Below, piece by piece: positions 36,179 to 45,556 of a stretch of DNA of 64,000 bases. Position 1 is the stretch's first letter. Each line of letters starts with the position of its first letter. Source of the DNA: Salinigranum rubrum. GTDB lineage: Archaea > Halobacteriota > Halobacteria > Halobacteriales > Haloferacaceae. The notes beneath the pieces are model-generated. The model did not search any database and was not told the DNA's origin. It worked only from the letters and a program-made list of their open reading frames with translations. Location: assembly GCF_002906575.1 (NCBI RefSeq), contig NZ_CP026309.1, positions 1,612,001 through 1,676,000 on the forward strand. Reading direction: 5' to 3'. A program made the position numbers and the translations under genes.

Positions 36179-36964
36179 ATGCTCAACGGGGTCATCCTCG
36201 ACGTCGACGGCACCGTCGTCCGCGGCGACGAGGCGTTGCCGGGCGCGCGCGCAGGCCTGGACCTCATCGCCGACAGCGGTCTGCGCCGCCTGTTCGTCTC
36301 GAACAACCCGACGAAACCAGCAGTCGCCTACGAGGCGCGCTTCGCCCGCGCGGGCTTCGACGTCTCCTCCGAGGAGATAGTCACCGCCGCGACCGTCACC
36401 TCCTCGTACCTCGACCAGCACTACCCCGAAGAGGCCCACTTCGTCGTCGGCGAAGCGGGCCTCCGGACGCTCCTGTCGGAGGCGGGTCTCTCGCTCACCG
36501 CCGACCCCGCGGAGGCGACGGTCCTCGTCGCGTCCATCGACCGCGCGTTCGACTACGACACGCTCTGTACGGCGATGCGCGTCCTCGCCGAGGAGTCGGT
36601 GGCGTTCGTCGGCACCGACCCCGACATGGTCATCCCGACCGCCGCGGGCGACATCCCCGGGTCGGGCGCGGTCATCCACGCCATCGCGGGCGTCGTCGGC
36701 CGCGACCCCGACATCGTCCTCGGCAAGCCCTCCGAACCCGCTCGCGACCTCGTCGTCTCGACGCTCGGCCTCGACCCTCGCGAGTGTCTGGTCGTCGGCG
36801 ACCGCCTCGACACCGACATCGCCTTCGGTGTCGCGGCGGGGATGACGACCGCGCTCGTCCGAACCGGCGTGACCGACGACGCCGACCTCGCCGCCTCCGA
36901 CATCGAACCCGACTACGTCCTCGACTCACTCGCCGACCTCTACGAAGTCGACGGACTGGGCTGA
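36179..36964 (+). CDS. HAD-IIA family sugar phosphatase
   Basis: A 261-residue NagD-like phosphatase from ATG 36179. Motif I is ILDVDGTVVRG with the nucleophile Asp near residue 7, motif II FVSNNPTKP, the Lys of motif III in IVLGKPSEPA, and motif IV VVGDRLDTDIAFGVAAGM. The C2 cap lies between motifs II and III. Substrates in this family include 4-nitrophenyl phosphate, glycerol phosphate and AMP. The longer in-frame start would add 40 residues unlike the family. Confidence 0.88.
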   Translation: MLNGVILDVDGTVVRGDEALPGARAGLDLIADSGLRRLFVSNNPTKPAVAYEARFARAGFDVSSEEIVTAATVTSSYLDQHYPEEAHFVVGEAGLRTLLSEAGLSLTADPAEATVLVASIDRAFDYDTLCTAMRVLAEESVAFVGTDPDMVIPTAAGDIPGSGAVIHAIAGVVGRDPDIVLGKPSEPARDLVVSTLGLDPRECLVVGDRLDTDIAFGVAAGMTTALVRTGVTDDADLAASDIEPDYVLDSLADLYEVDGLG

Positions 36965-37041
36965 CGCGGCGCCCCCGTGACTGCCCTCGTTCCCCCCTCC
37001 TGCACAGCCGTTACTGTCGCTCGCGTTTCTCGGACGCACCC

Positions 37042-37176
37042 CTGGCGAAGGTACTCGCAATCTGCGGCGACTTCGGTGAGGACTCCGAGACGACCGATCC
37101 CCAGGTGCTCGACGCCGTCCGGCACTTCTTCGACGAGGACAGGTCCGTCGCGGCGAACGGCGCGCCCCGGTCGTGA
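37042..37176 (+). pseudogene. internally deleted DJ-1/PfpI family relic
   Basis: This frame, without a start codon, reads AKVLAICGDFGEDSETTDP, the N-terminal strand of DJ-1/PfpI proteins, and then jumps directly to QVLDAVRHFFDEDRSVAA, which belongs about 90 residues further on in that family (just before the catalytic-cysteine elbow), ending NGAPRS and TGA. The loss of start, middle and catalytic Cys shows it is dead. Confidence 0.65.
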
Positions 37177-37187
37177 GCGTCTGACGA

Positions 37188-37199
37188 AGAGTTAAATAC
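37188..37199 (+). promoter_or_regulatory. TATA box of a 48-residue protein gene
   Basis: GAGTTAAATACT lies about 20-30 nt before ATG 37216/37222, the spacing for a leaderless transcript. Confidence 0.4.
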
Positions 37200-37215
37200 T
37201 TGCCGTGTGCTACCA

Positions 37216-37362
37216 ATGTTCATGGACGAACCGGTCGAAGCACCGAACAGCCCGTACGTGTTCCGCGAGGAGCGCGAGTCACCCGCGTCACACGACCCCG
37301 AGGAACGGGAAGTCGTCATCGTCGACGGGCGGGCGATGAGCTATCGGATGTACCGGCGGTAG
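37216..37362 (+). CDS. small protein of 48 residues
   Basis: A short frame MFMDEPVEAPNSPYVFREER... ending SYRMYRR, acidic to basic along its length, with haloarchaeal codon use. The start may be ATG 37216 or ATG 37222 (46 residues). A TATA-like GTTAAATACT about 25 nt upstream supports a leaderless gene. No family is recognised; composition and promoter make it more than a chance frame. Confidence 0.5.
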   Translation: MFMDEPVEAPNSPYVFREERESPASHDPEEREVVIVDGRAMSYRMYRR

Positions 37363-37467
37363 CCCCTTCTCTCGCGCGTCCCGCTCACGTGAGGAGTGAC
37401 GACCACAGCGACGGCTCACGGTGTTCGCAGCGAAAAATCGGGGAAAATCGAACGACGGTCGGTCCGC

Positions 37468-37875
37468 TTAGCCCTGGATGTCCGCGCCGCCGTGGACCGT
37501 GATGTCCGCGTGGAGGCCCTCACGGAGCGCGGCGTGGACGTGGCAGATGCCCTCCGCGCGTTCCGTGATGTCGGCGAGCGTCTCGTCGTCGAGGTCGGCC
37601 TCGACGTAGATGTCGAACCGGATCGCCGAGAGGTCGTCGTCGTCGTCGAGGTCGGCCTCCGCGTCGATCTGTATCTTGCCGAGGTCGTCGTTGCCCGTCT
37701 GTTGCCCGCCGACGCGGAACGCCGGGAGGAAACAGGAGGCGTAGTCCGCGACGAGCACCTGGTTCGGTGTCGGGCCGTCGTCGCCGAGGGCGTCGACGTC
37801 GAGGGTGAAGTCGCCGACCTGACTCTTCGAGGCGAAGCCGTCCGTGCTGAGTGTGTGCGTCTGGATATCCGCCAT
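37468..37875 (-). CDS. OsmC family protein
   Basis: A 135-residue OsmC-like protein from ATG 37875 (an upstream in-frame codon at 37905 adds ten residues unlike the family). The two redox cysteines are Cys48 in VADYASCFLPAFRV and Cys111 in GICHVHAAL, separated as in OsmC/YhfA. The middle is very acidic (DLDDDDDL). Such proteins reduce organic peroxides or bind small electrophiles. A second OsmC gene follows upstream on the same strand, 104 nt away. Confidence 0.88.
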   Translation of the reverse strand: MADIQTHTLSTDGFASKSQVGDFTLDVDALGDDGPTPNQVLVADYASCFLPAFRVGGQQTGNDDLGKIQIDAEADLDDDDDLSAIRFDIYVEADLDDETLADITERAEGICHVHAALREGLHADITVHGGADIQG

Positions 37876-37979
37876 GACATCGTACACACCGGACCGGACG
37901 GGCATAAAAACTGATGACTCGGGTCGTCGCTGTGCACGACCCCCCGGACCGTCCCGGGCCTGCGTCGCGTCGAGCGGCC

Positions 37980-38399
37980 TCAGACGAGCGTCGCGTCGAG
38001 CGAGATTTCCGCGCCCGCGAGCACCCGTGAGACGGGGCAGTTCTCCTTCGCCCCCTCCGCGTACTCCATGAACGTCTCGGCGTCGATGCCGGGTACCGAC
38101 GCCTCGACGACGAGTTCGATGGTGTCGATGGTGCCGCTCTCCGTGTCGAGGTGGACGTTCGCCGTCGTGTGGACGCGTTCAGGCTCGTGCCCGTCGGAGG
38201 CGAGTTCGTTCGCAAGCGCCATCGAGAAACACCCCGCGTGTGCGGCTCCGATGAGTTCCTCCGGGTTGGTCCCCTCACCGTCTTCGAACCGCGAGACGAA
38301 CGAGTACGACCCCTCGAAGGCGCCGCTCCCGAGCGACAGGTGCCCCTCTCCGTCCTTCAGGTCGCCTTCCCACGTCGCGTCCGAGCTTCGAGTTGGCAT
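37980..38399 (-). CDS. OsmC/Ohr family peroxiredoxin
   Basis: A 139-residue protein from ATG 38399. Conserved OsmC features: TWEGDLKDGEGHLSLGSGAFEGSYSF, TNPEELIGAAHAGCFSMALANEL with Cys57, and ENCPVSRVLAG with Cys121. It should reduce organic hydroperoxides through the Cys57/Cys121 pair. Classical OsmC subgroup (the spacing and GT-NPEEL motif) differs from the neighbour at 37468. Confidence 0.9.
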   Translation of the reverse strand: MPTRSSDATWEGDLKDGEGHLSLGSGAFEGSYSFVSRFEDGEGTNPEELIGAAHAGCFSMALANELASDGHEPERVHTTANVHLDTESGTIDTIELVVEASVPGIDAETFMEYAEGAKENCPVSRVLAGAEISLDATLV

Positions 38400-38662
38400 A
38401 CGGGTAACAGGACGCGGCGAAACGGCATAAACGCTTTCGCGAACCCACACCGGCGTCGGAGTCCACGCGTGCCAATCCCCCTCGTCCAGCGACGAGAGTT
38501 AGGCGCGACGAGTCCCGAGGAGCGAACGAGGGGATGACCGACGACCGTTGGCGGTCGGCACCGATCGATAAAAACCCATCACCTGCCACAAAATTTCACA
38601 TTTGATATTCTAGTGGCGGGATTTTTGTAACCGCTCGTTCGTACCGTTCTCAGGACAATCAT

Positions 38663-41600
38663 GTGGGAGACCTCGAACCGGAGAACCGCGTGCACCGACT
38701 GACGTTCGATAGGTCTCGAAGGGTCACCCTCGTCGCCGTCGTCATCGCCGTCCTCCTCGGATCGGCCCCCTCGGCTGGTCTCGTGGGATTCGTCGGCGTC
38801 GTCCAGGGGGCCGGTTGTACGACCATCTCGGAGTCGACGACTATCACCTCCCCGGGGTGTTACGTCATCGGCGGCGGCGTCGAGGAACACGAGGACGGGG
38901 ACTACATCCGAATCGAGGCGAGCGACGTCGTCCTCGACGGCGGGGGCCACACGCTCGACGGTGGCGGGAACAACAACGCGGTCCACGTCGACGGCTCGTA
39001 CTCGAACGTCACGGTCCGGAACCTCGTCGTCGAGAACTGGGACCGCGGGATTTTCGTCAAAGACGTGACGGACGCCACGGTCCGCGACGTCGTCGGGCGC
39101 TCGAACAAGCACGCCGTCGAGTTCGACGCGACAGTCTCCTCGACGGTCGACAACGTCTCGGCCTCCGAGAACACGGAGTACGGGGTCTACGTGAAGGGCG
39201 GAACGGACACGACGGTCACGGACAGCACGGCGACGAACAACGGGCGGTCCGGACTGTTCGTGGACGCGTACGAGGTGACGGTCACCGATGTCGTCGCCGA
39301 CTCGAACACCGAGCACGGGGTCTACCTGAAAGACGTATCCGGAGGGACGGTCCAGCGCGCCACCGCGACCGGAAACACCCGCCACGGAATCGCCCTCGAC
39401 GGGAGCCCCGACTCGGTCATCGTCGACTCGACGGCGGACACGAACGGCGAAGACGGCGTCCACGTCCACCACAGCGACCGCAGCACCGTACGAAACGTGA
39501 CCGCGACCGGGAACACCCGCCACGGCATCGCTCTCGAAGACAGCACCGACTCGGTCGTCGTCGACTCGACGGCGGACGCGAACGCCGACGCCGGCATCAG
39601 AGTCCACCACAGCGACCGCACCCTCGTCCGGAACGTCGCCGCCGCCGACAACGCCCACGGCGTTCACCTCTCCTCGGCGACCACGACGCTGAACGACAGC
39701 ACGCTCGCCTCGAACGACGAGGGCGTTCGACTGACGAAACACGTCCACACCGTCGAGAACGTCACCCTCACGTCGAACACCTACGGCGTCTACCTCGACG
39801 AACCCGACGACAACGTCGTCCGGGGGAGTCGGATCAACGCGAGCACCACCGCCGGCATCTACTTCCCCGACGACAAGCCCGAGAACAACCTCCTCTACGA
39901 CAACTACCTCAACAACTCCGCGAACGTCGTGTTCGACGGGAGCGTCCCCCAAACCGACTGGAGCGTCTCGCGGCGGACCAAGACGAACGTCATCGGCGGG
40001 TCGCTCGTCGGCGGCAACTACTGGGCCGCCCCCGACGGGAACGGACCGAGCCAACTGTACGACGACGCCGACGGCGACGGCTTCCTCGACACGCCGTACG
40101 CCGTCGCGAGCGGCACCACCGACGAACTCCCGCTCACCGACGTGACCGCGGCGTTCGCCGTGACTCCCGCCTCCGCCGACTTCGGCACCGTCGCGTTCGG
40201 GTCGACGGCGACGCGGTCGTTCACGGTCGAGAGTCGCGTCGGGAGCGACGTGACGGTCGACTCGTTCGACCTCTCGGGCGACGCCTCCTCGTTCTCGGTT
40301 TCGACCGACCCCGCGCCCGTCACCCTGTCGACGGGCGCGACGACGACCGTCGAGGTGACGCTCTCGCCGACGACGACCGGCAGCCTGTCGGCGACGCTCA
40401 CGGCGGACGCCTCGGCCGACGCGTACGACACCGACACCGCGCTCACGGCGGCGGTCACGGACAGCACGGACCCGACCGCGAGTACCCTGGCCGATACGAC
40501 GGTCGACGAGGACACGTCCGTCTCGTTCGACGGGTCGGGGTCGACGGACAACGTCGGTATCGTCTCGTACTCGTGGGCGTTCGGCGACGGCGCGACGGCG
40601 ACCGGCCAGACGCCGACCCACACCTACGAGACGCCCGGGACTTACAGCGCGGACCTCACCGTGACAGACCTCGTCGGGAACACCGACACGGCGACGCGCA
40701 CCGTCACCGTTCAGGACGTGACGGCACCCGTCGCCGACGCCGGGTCGAACCGGACGGTCCACGTCAACACCGCGGTGTCGTTCGACGCGGGCGGGTCGAC
40801 TGACAACGTCGGGGTCGACTCGTACTCGTGGGACTTCGGCGACAGCAGCGGGACCAACGGGGAAACCCCGACGCACACCTACGGCTCGACCGGCACCTAC
40901 CAGGTCCAACTCGACGTGACCGACGCTGCCGGGAACACCGGCACCGACGACATCACCGTCGAGGTCGTCGACACGACGTCGCCGCTCGCGCTGCCCGGCG
41001 GGGACCGCACGGTCGACGAGGATTCGAGCGTGGCTTTCGACGGCTCGGCCTCGACCGACGACACCGCAATCGTCTCGTACGACTGGGACTTCGACACCGG
41101 CGACACTGCCACCGGTGTCAGCCCATCGTACACGTTCAGCGACCCCGGCAACTACACCGTCACGCTCACCGTCGAGGACGGGGGCGGGAACGTCGCGTCG
41201 AACGAGACGCGCGTCACCGTTCGGGACGTGACGAACCCGACCGCCGACGCGGGCTCCGACGCGACGGTCGACGAGGGCTCCCCGCTCTCCTTCGACGGGA
41301 GCGGGTCGACGGACAACGTCGGCATCGACTCGTACTCGTGGACCTTCGGCGACGGGAACAGTTCGACCGGCCCGCAACCGAGTCACACCTACGCCACACC
41401 CGGGACGTACGCCGCGACGCTCACCGTGACCGACGGCGCGGGCGAGACGGCGGCCGACACGCGCGTCGTCACGGTCCGCGACGTGACCGCCCCGGCCGTC
41501 GACGGTCTCGACGACCGGACCGTTTCGGTCGACGAGTCGGTCGCGTTCGACGCGAGCGGGTCGACGGACGGCGTCGGGGTCGACTCGTACTCGTGGGGCT

Positions 41601-43045
41601 TCGGCGACGGGTCGACCGCGACCGGCGCGACCCCCACACACGCCTACGAGACGCCGGGAACGTACACCGTGACGTACACGGCGACGGACGCGGCAGGCAA
41701 CGGTAACACGACGACTGCGACGGTGTACGTCTCGGACACGGTCGCTCCCACCCCCGACACCGGCGGCGACCGGACCGTCTCGGTCGGCGAGTCGGTCGCG
41801 TTCGACGCGAGCGGGTCGACGGACGACGTCGGCGTCGCCGCGTATCGCTGGTCGTTCGCCGACGAAACCGACGTAACCGCCGCGACCACGACCCGGACGT
41901 TCGAGACGAGCGGGACCTACTCGGCGACGCTCACGGTCCGCGACGCGGCCGGGAACCGCGCGTCCGAGACGGTCCTCGTCACCGTCGAAGACGAGCCGAA
42001 CGAAAGCTCGGGTGGCGGCGGGAGCGGGGGTGGTGACGGCGGTGGCAGTGGGGTCGGGAGCGGTGGTGTGACCGCCCCGTCGACCGCAGCGCCGACGAGT
42101 CCCGACGAGTCCGACGCGGCGTCCGAGCCGACGGTTCAGACGGCGGAGACGACCGTCAGCGCCGACGAACCGACGTCCGTCGACCTCTCCACGGACGGTG
42201 ACGCCGCGACTGCCCCGCCGGTCGGCGTCACGGACATCGGGTTCACGCCCGCGGTGAGCGAGGAGGTCTCGCTCCAGGTCACCTCGGCGCAGAACCTCGA
42301 CGGCTCACCCGCGTTCGACCGCGACGACAACACCGAACTCCTCTCGAACGTCCGGGTCGACCACTCCATCGACAACGCCGACGTCTCGGACGTCGAAATC
42401 GGCTTCCGCGTCTCGAAGGACCGACTCGCGGGCCTCGGCGTCCCCGCCGAGGACGTCGCGCTCTACCGACACCAGGAGGGAACCTGGGCAGAGCTTCCGA
42501 CGACAGTCGTCGGCGAGACCGCCGACGCGTACGCCTTCCGCGCGTCCTCTCCGGGGCTCTCCGAGTTCGCGGTCGGTGCGAAACAGCCCAACTTCGCCCT
42601 CCAGACCGTCCGGGTCGCCGTCGAGGAGATCCGGGTCGGCGACGACATCCAGGTGTTCGTCCGCATCACCAACGACGGCGGGGCCGACGGCTCGTTCGTC
42701 GCGAACCTCGTCATCGACGGCGAGGTGGTCGAGAACCGTGAACTGACCATCGCCGCCGGCGGCCGCCGACAGGTCCGGTTCGCCCGACCCATCGGCGCGG
42801 TCGGTTCGTACACCGTCCAGGTGAACGACGCGCTCGCCGGCGAGGTCATCGTCACGAGCGGCGACGGCGACGCCACCGCCTCGTCCGCGTCCTCGTCAGC
42901 GTCGAGCACCGACACGGACTTGGGAACCGAAACCCAGGGAGGCGAACCCGCGACGTCGGGTCCCGACGCCGGAACGCTCGGCGTGGTCGGCGTCGGCGTG
43001 CTCGTCCTCCTCGGACTGGTCGGCTACTACCGACGGGAGTCCTGA
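38663..43045 (+). CDS. large PKD/beta-helix surface protein with PGF-pre-PGF domain
   Basis: A 1460-residue surface protein starting with GTG 38663. A hydrophobic signal segment (about 22-45) precedes: a right-handed beta-helix of PbH1/NosD repeats (about 55-440, for example DVVLDGGGHTLDGGG and many NTxxGVYL coils); a choice-of-anchor/ASH-like domain (about 490-610); six PKD domains in tandem (about 615-1110) with the repeated VDSYSWxFGDG and HTYxTPGTY motifs; a Gly/Ser-rich hinge; a PGF-pre-PGF domain (about 1180-1310, with GTWAELPTTVV and GLSEFAVGAK); a CARDB-like domain; and a C-terminal helix ending YYRRES. It lacks the PGF tripeptide of archaeosortase substrates, so it is probably held by the helix. 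The neighbouring promoter region (38575-38640) is AT-rich. Confidence 0.85.
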   Translation: MGDLEPENRVHRLTFDRSRRVTLVAVVIAVLLGSAPSAGLVGFVGVVQGAGCTTISESTTITSPGCYVIGGGVEEHEDGDYIRIEASDVVLDGGGHTLDGGGNNNAVHVDGSYSNVTVRNLVVENWDRGIFVKDVTDATVRDVVGRSNKHAVEFDATVSSTVDNVSASENTEYGVYVKGGTDTTVTDSTATNNGRSGLFVDAYEVTVTDVVADSNTEHGVYLKDVSGGTVQRATATGNTRHGIALDGSPDSVIVDSTADTNGEDGVHVHHSDRSTVRNVTATGNTRHGIALEDSTDSVVVDSTADANADAGIRVHHSDRTLVRNVAAADNAHGVHLSSATTTLNDSTLASNDEGVRLTKHVHTVENVTLTSNTYGVYLDEPDDNVVRGSRINASTTAGIYFPDDKPENNLLYDNYLNNSANVVFDGSVPQTDWSVSRRTKTNVIGGSLVGGNYWAAPDGNGPSQLYDDADGDGFLDTPYAVASGTTDELPLTDVTAAFAVTPASADFGTVAFGSTATRSFTVESRVGSDVTVDSFDLSGDASSFSVSTDPAPVTLSTGATTTVEVTLSPTTTGSLSATLTADASADAYDTDTALTAAVTDSTDPTASTLADTTVDEDTSVSFDGSGSTDNVGIVSYSWAFGDGATATGQTPTHTYETPGTYSADLTVTDLVGNTDTATRTVTVQDVTAPVADAGSNRTVHVNTAVSFDAGGSTDNVGVDSYSWDFGDSSGTNGETPTHTYGSTGTYQVQLDVTDAAGNTGTDDITVEVVDTTSPLALPGGDRTVDEDSSVAFDGSASTDDTAIVSYDWDFDTGDTATGVSPSYTFSDPGNYTVTLTVEDGGGNVASNETRVTVRDVTNPTADAGSDATVDEGSPLSFDGSGSTDNVGIDSYSWTFGDGNSSTGPQPSHTYATPGTYAATLTVTDGAGETAADTRVVTVRDVTAPAVDGLDDRTVSVDESVAFDASGSTDGVGVDSYSWGFGDGSTATGATPTHAYETPGTYTVTYTATDAAGNGNTTTATVYVSDTVAPTPDTGGDRTVSVGESVAFDASGSTDDVGVAAYRWSFADETDVTAATTTRTFETSGTYSATLTVRDAAGNRASETVLVTVEDEPNESSGGGGSGGGDGGGSGVGSGGVTAPSTAAPTSPDESDAASEPTVQTAETTVSADEPTSVDLSTDGDAATAPPVGVTDIGFTPAVSEEVSLQVTSAQNLDGSPAFDRDDNTELLSNVRVDHSIDNADVSDVEIGFRVSKDRLAGLGVPAEDVALYRHQEGTWAELPTTVVGETADAYAFRASSPGLSEFAVGAKQPNFALQTVRVAVEEIRVGDDIQVFVRITNDGGADGSFVANLVIDGEVVENRELTIAAGGRRQVRFARPIGAVGSYTVQVNDALAGEVIVTSGDGDATASSASSSASSTDTDLGTETQGGEPATSGPDAGTLGVVGVGVLVLLGLVGYYRRES

Positions 43046-43101
43046 ACGGTCGCGCTTCGCGCTCTGTTCCGTTCTCTCCGCCTTTACTCGGTTCCTATCG
43101 T

Positions 43102-43196
43102 CTGTCTTCCCGCTCTCCTCGGCTGTATCCCCACCGCTGTATTCCGCTCTCCTCGGCTGTATCCCCACCGCTGTCTTCCCGCTCTCCTCGGCCTGT
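43102..43196 (+). repeat. tandem repeat of about 34 nt, 2.8 copies
   Basis: Units start CTGTCTTCCCGCTCTCCTCG and continue GCTGTATCCCCACCG; copies begin near 43102, 43137 and 43171. It lies between the convergent ends of the surface protein and sensor kinase genes and is pyrimidine-rich on this strand. Confidence 0.75.
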
Positions 43197-43226
43197 CTCT
43201 CGTTCCGCCTCTCCCCCTCGTCGAGG

Positions 43227-44927
43227 CTACGAACCGTCGGCCGCCCGCGGGAGCGACACGGTGACGACCGTCCCCCGCGGCTCGTTGTCGGCGAAGTCGA
43301 GCCGCCCGCCGGAGTGTTCGACGAGCCACCGCGAGAGCCACAGTCCGACCCCGCTCCCGTGTTCGAGCGCCGTCTCGTGGCCCTCGGTCACGGCCTCCAG
43401 TTCGTAGTCGGAGATGCCGGGGCCGTTGTCCCGCACCACGATGCGAACCTCGCCGCTCACACGGCTGTCGGGACCGTCGGTGTCCAGCGGCGCGTCCCCT
43501 CCGTCCGTCTCGCCCGCCGTCCTCGCCGAGACCGACACCTCGACGCAGGGAGCGGCCGTGTCGTTGTGTTCGCAGGCGTTCTCGACGAGGTTCCGGACCG
43601 CCTCCTCGACCGCCGGCGCGGCGAACGCCGTCGCCGCCGACCCTGGCGGGAGGTCGGTCGTGACCGTCGTCTCGGGGTACGACGCCCCGACGTCGGCGAC
43701 GACGCGCTCGACGAGCGAAGCGACGTCGAGTTCCCCGCGCTCGGTCGCGGTGTCGTCCAGTCCCTCGTCGATCCACCGCGCTTTCTCCCCGAGGTCGACC
43801 AGGTCCCCTCCCGTCGTCTGGATGGTCGCGGCCGCGGACGCGACCAGTTCCCCGTCGGCGCGCTCCTCGATGAGGTCGGCGTACCCGAGGATGACGTTCA
43901 TGTCGTTGCGGAGGTTGTGCCTGAGGATGCGGTTCAGAACGGAGAGCCGCTCCTCGCGCTCGTGGACCGCGGCCTCCCGTGCGGCCAGCCCCGCCGAGAG
44001 TTCGTTGAACCCCTCCCCGATCTGTATCCACTCCTCGCTGGCGGAGAGGTCCAGCGAGTGACCGTGCTGGCCGTCGAGGAGCGACGAGAAGCCCTCCAGC
44101 AGGCGGTCGGTCTGTCGGAGGTTCATGCGCGATTCCCACACCCAGAAGCTGACGACCGAGAGCAGTACGAGGAGGAGGCCGACCCCCTGTGCGACCGCCA
44201 GCGTCTGGAGCTGAGCGTTCAGCTGTGAGCGGTCGCGCTCGACGGTGAGTTGCCACCCGACGCCGTCGACGCGGGCCGTCCCGGTCAGCACCTGCTCGAA
44301 CCGCTCGTCGCTGTCGAACAGGACCGTGTCGCTGGCCGTGACGGTCACGCGCTGTCGCCGCGTGTCGAGCGTGGCGACCGGGCCGAGCAGGGTGTCGGTC
44401 GAGACGTACATCGACGCGGCGAACACGCCCTGGAGGCCGTCGTCGGTGATGATCGGCGCGCTGACGACGACGAGATACCGGTCCCTGCCGGGCACCGCCT
44501 CGGGCGCGGAGACGTACGAACTCCGCCGCGTCGCCTCCACGAAGTACGCCTCGTCGGAGACGTCGCTCCCGATGGTTTCGCGCCGGACCGACTCGTCGAT
44601 CTGTCCGCCGAACGCCACGACGGTGCCGTTGGCGGCGACGACCTGCGCGGCGAAGAAGCGGCTGTTGTTGACCACGCCTCCGATGGTCGTCCCGCTCTTC
44701 GAGACGTTCGCCGTCGCCGGCTGCGAGGCGACGTAGCCGATGTAGTCGCGGCGCTCACGGACCCGGGTAGCGATCTGGTCGGCCGCCAGCGCCGCCGACT
44801 CGTCGACGCTCGCCTGGTTTCGCTGGAGCGTCTCCTGCTTGTACAGTTCGAGCCCGCCGTAGGTGAGGCTCGACAGCACGAGCGTCACGACGATGAGCAG
44901 GACGACGAACGTGGTTCTGAGTTTCAT
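43227..44927 (-). CDS. membrane sensor histidine kinase
   Basis: A 566-residue kinase. Helix 1 (about 7-25) and helix 2 (about 245-265) enclose a dCache-like extracellular sensor domain with YLVVVSAPIITDDGLQGVFAASM. A HAMP-like linker leads to the H-box RILRHNLRNDMNVILGYADLIEE with phospho-acceptor His337, the N-box VRNLVENACEHND, the G1 box VRDNGPGIS and G2 HGSGVGLWLSRWLVEHSGG. It should phosphorylate a separate receiver; none is adjacent. The ligand is not evident. Confidence 0.88.
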   Translation of the reverse strand: MKLRTTFVVLLIVVTLVLSSLTYGGLELYKQETLQRNQASVDESAALAADQIATRVRERRDYIGYVASQPATANVSKSGTTIGGVVNNSRFFAAQVVAANGTVVAFGGQIDESVRRETIGSDVSDEAYFVEATRRSSYVSAPEAVPGRDRYLVVVSAPIITDDGLQGVFAASMYVSTDTLLGPVATLDTRRQRVTVTASDTVLFDSDERFEQVLTGTARVDGVGWQLTVERDRSQLNAQLQTLAVAQGVGLLLVLLSVVSFWVWESRMNLRQTDRLLEGFSSLLDGQHGHSLDLSASEEWIQIGEGFNELSAGLAAREAAVHEREERLSVLNRILRHNLRNDMNVILGYADLIEERADGELVASAAATIQTTGGDLVDLGEKARWIDEGLDDTATERGELDVASLVERVVADVGASYPETTVTTDLPPGSAATAFAAPAVEEAVRNLVENACEHNDTAAPCVEVSVSARTAGETDGGDAPLDTDGPDSRVSGEVRIVVRDNGPGISDYELEAVTEGHETALEHGSGVGLWLSRWLVEHSGGRLDFADNEPRGTVVTVSLPRAADGS

Positions 44928-45036
44928 CTCTCCTCGGGCGCTCGTGGGACACGGACGCCGTACACTGTCCGAGCAGAGCGCGCGCCCCCTCTAAAGTACG
45001 CTGGCGCGAGTATCGCGCGCGAAAATCAGGCGTTCG

Positions 45037-45470
45037 TCAGTTCGACTCGACGGACCGGCGGAGTCGAGAGAGCGTCTCGTCGAGTTCCCGCTCGTTGTAC
45101 GCCCGGACCACCGGATCGAACAGCCGAGCCAGCGGACCGCCCGGAACGGTGAACGTCGCTTCGCAGGTGACGAGCGTCCCGTCTCCATCGGGTCGGAGCC
45201 GCCAGTCCATCTCGCCGTCGATCCCTCCCCGAAGCTCGAATCGGAGCCGATGTGGCGGGTCGTGTGCGACTGCTTCGACCGACCCCCGGAGCGGGAGGCC
45301 GAACAGCCGGTAGGTGTAGCCCGCGCGATGACCCCCGTCCGGGAGGGGTTCGACCTCGTGGACCGACGAGATACTCGGCGAGATGCGCTCGTGGTTCGAC
45401 GGCGTGTCGAGGAACGCGAACACGTCCTCGGGGGTGCGGGAACCCGTTCGGTCGCGGAGACGGTCACCAT
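45037..45470 (-). pseudogene. SRPBCC family protein, frameshifted at 45430-45434
   Basis: A 144-residue START/polyketide-cyclase-like protein once one base is restored. ATG 45470 gives MVTVSATERVPAP; at the G5 run (45430-45434) one more base gives APPEDVFAFLDTPSNHERISPSISSVHEVEPLPDGG, the normal start of this family. The remainder YRLFGLPLRGSVEAVAHDPPHRLRFELRGGIDGEMDWRLRPDGDGT and CEATFTVPGGPLARLFDPVV is intact. Such proteins bind hydrophobic ligands. A consensus error is likely. Confidence 0.75.
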
Positions 45471-45556
45471 CGTCGGTCGTACGGTGCCGACGGAAAAAAC
45501 AGTGACTCGACGTGGGCCGGTGGGCGCTCCGGACGACCCGGTTCGGCGTTCGAGGC

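Noticed and set aside
38579-41641. A 1020-codon open frame on the minus strand opposite the PKD protein
   Set aside because: Arises from the repetitive Asp/Thr/Gly codons of the surface protein read in reverse; no independent promoter or domains.
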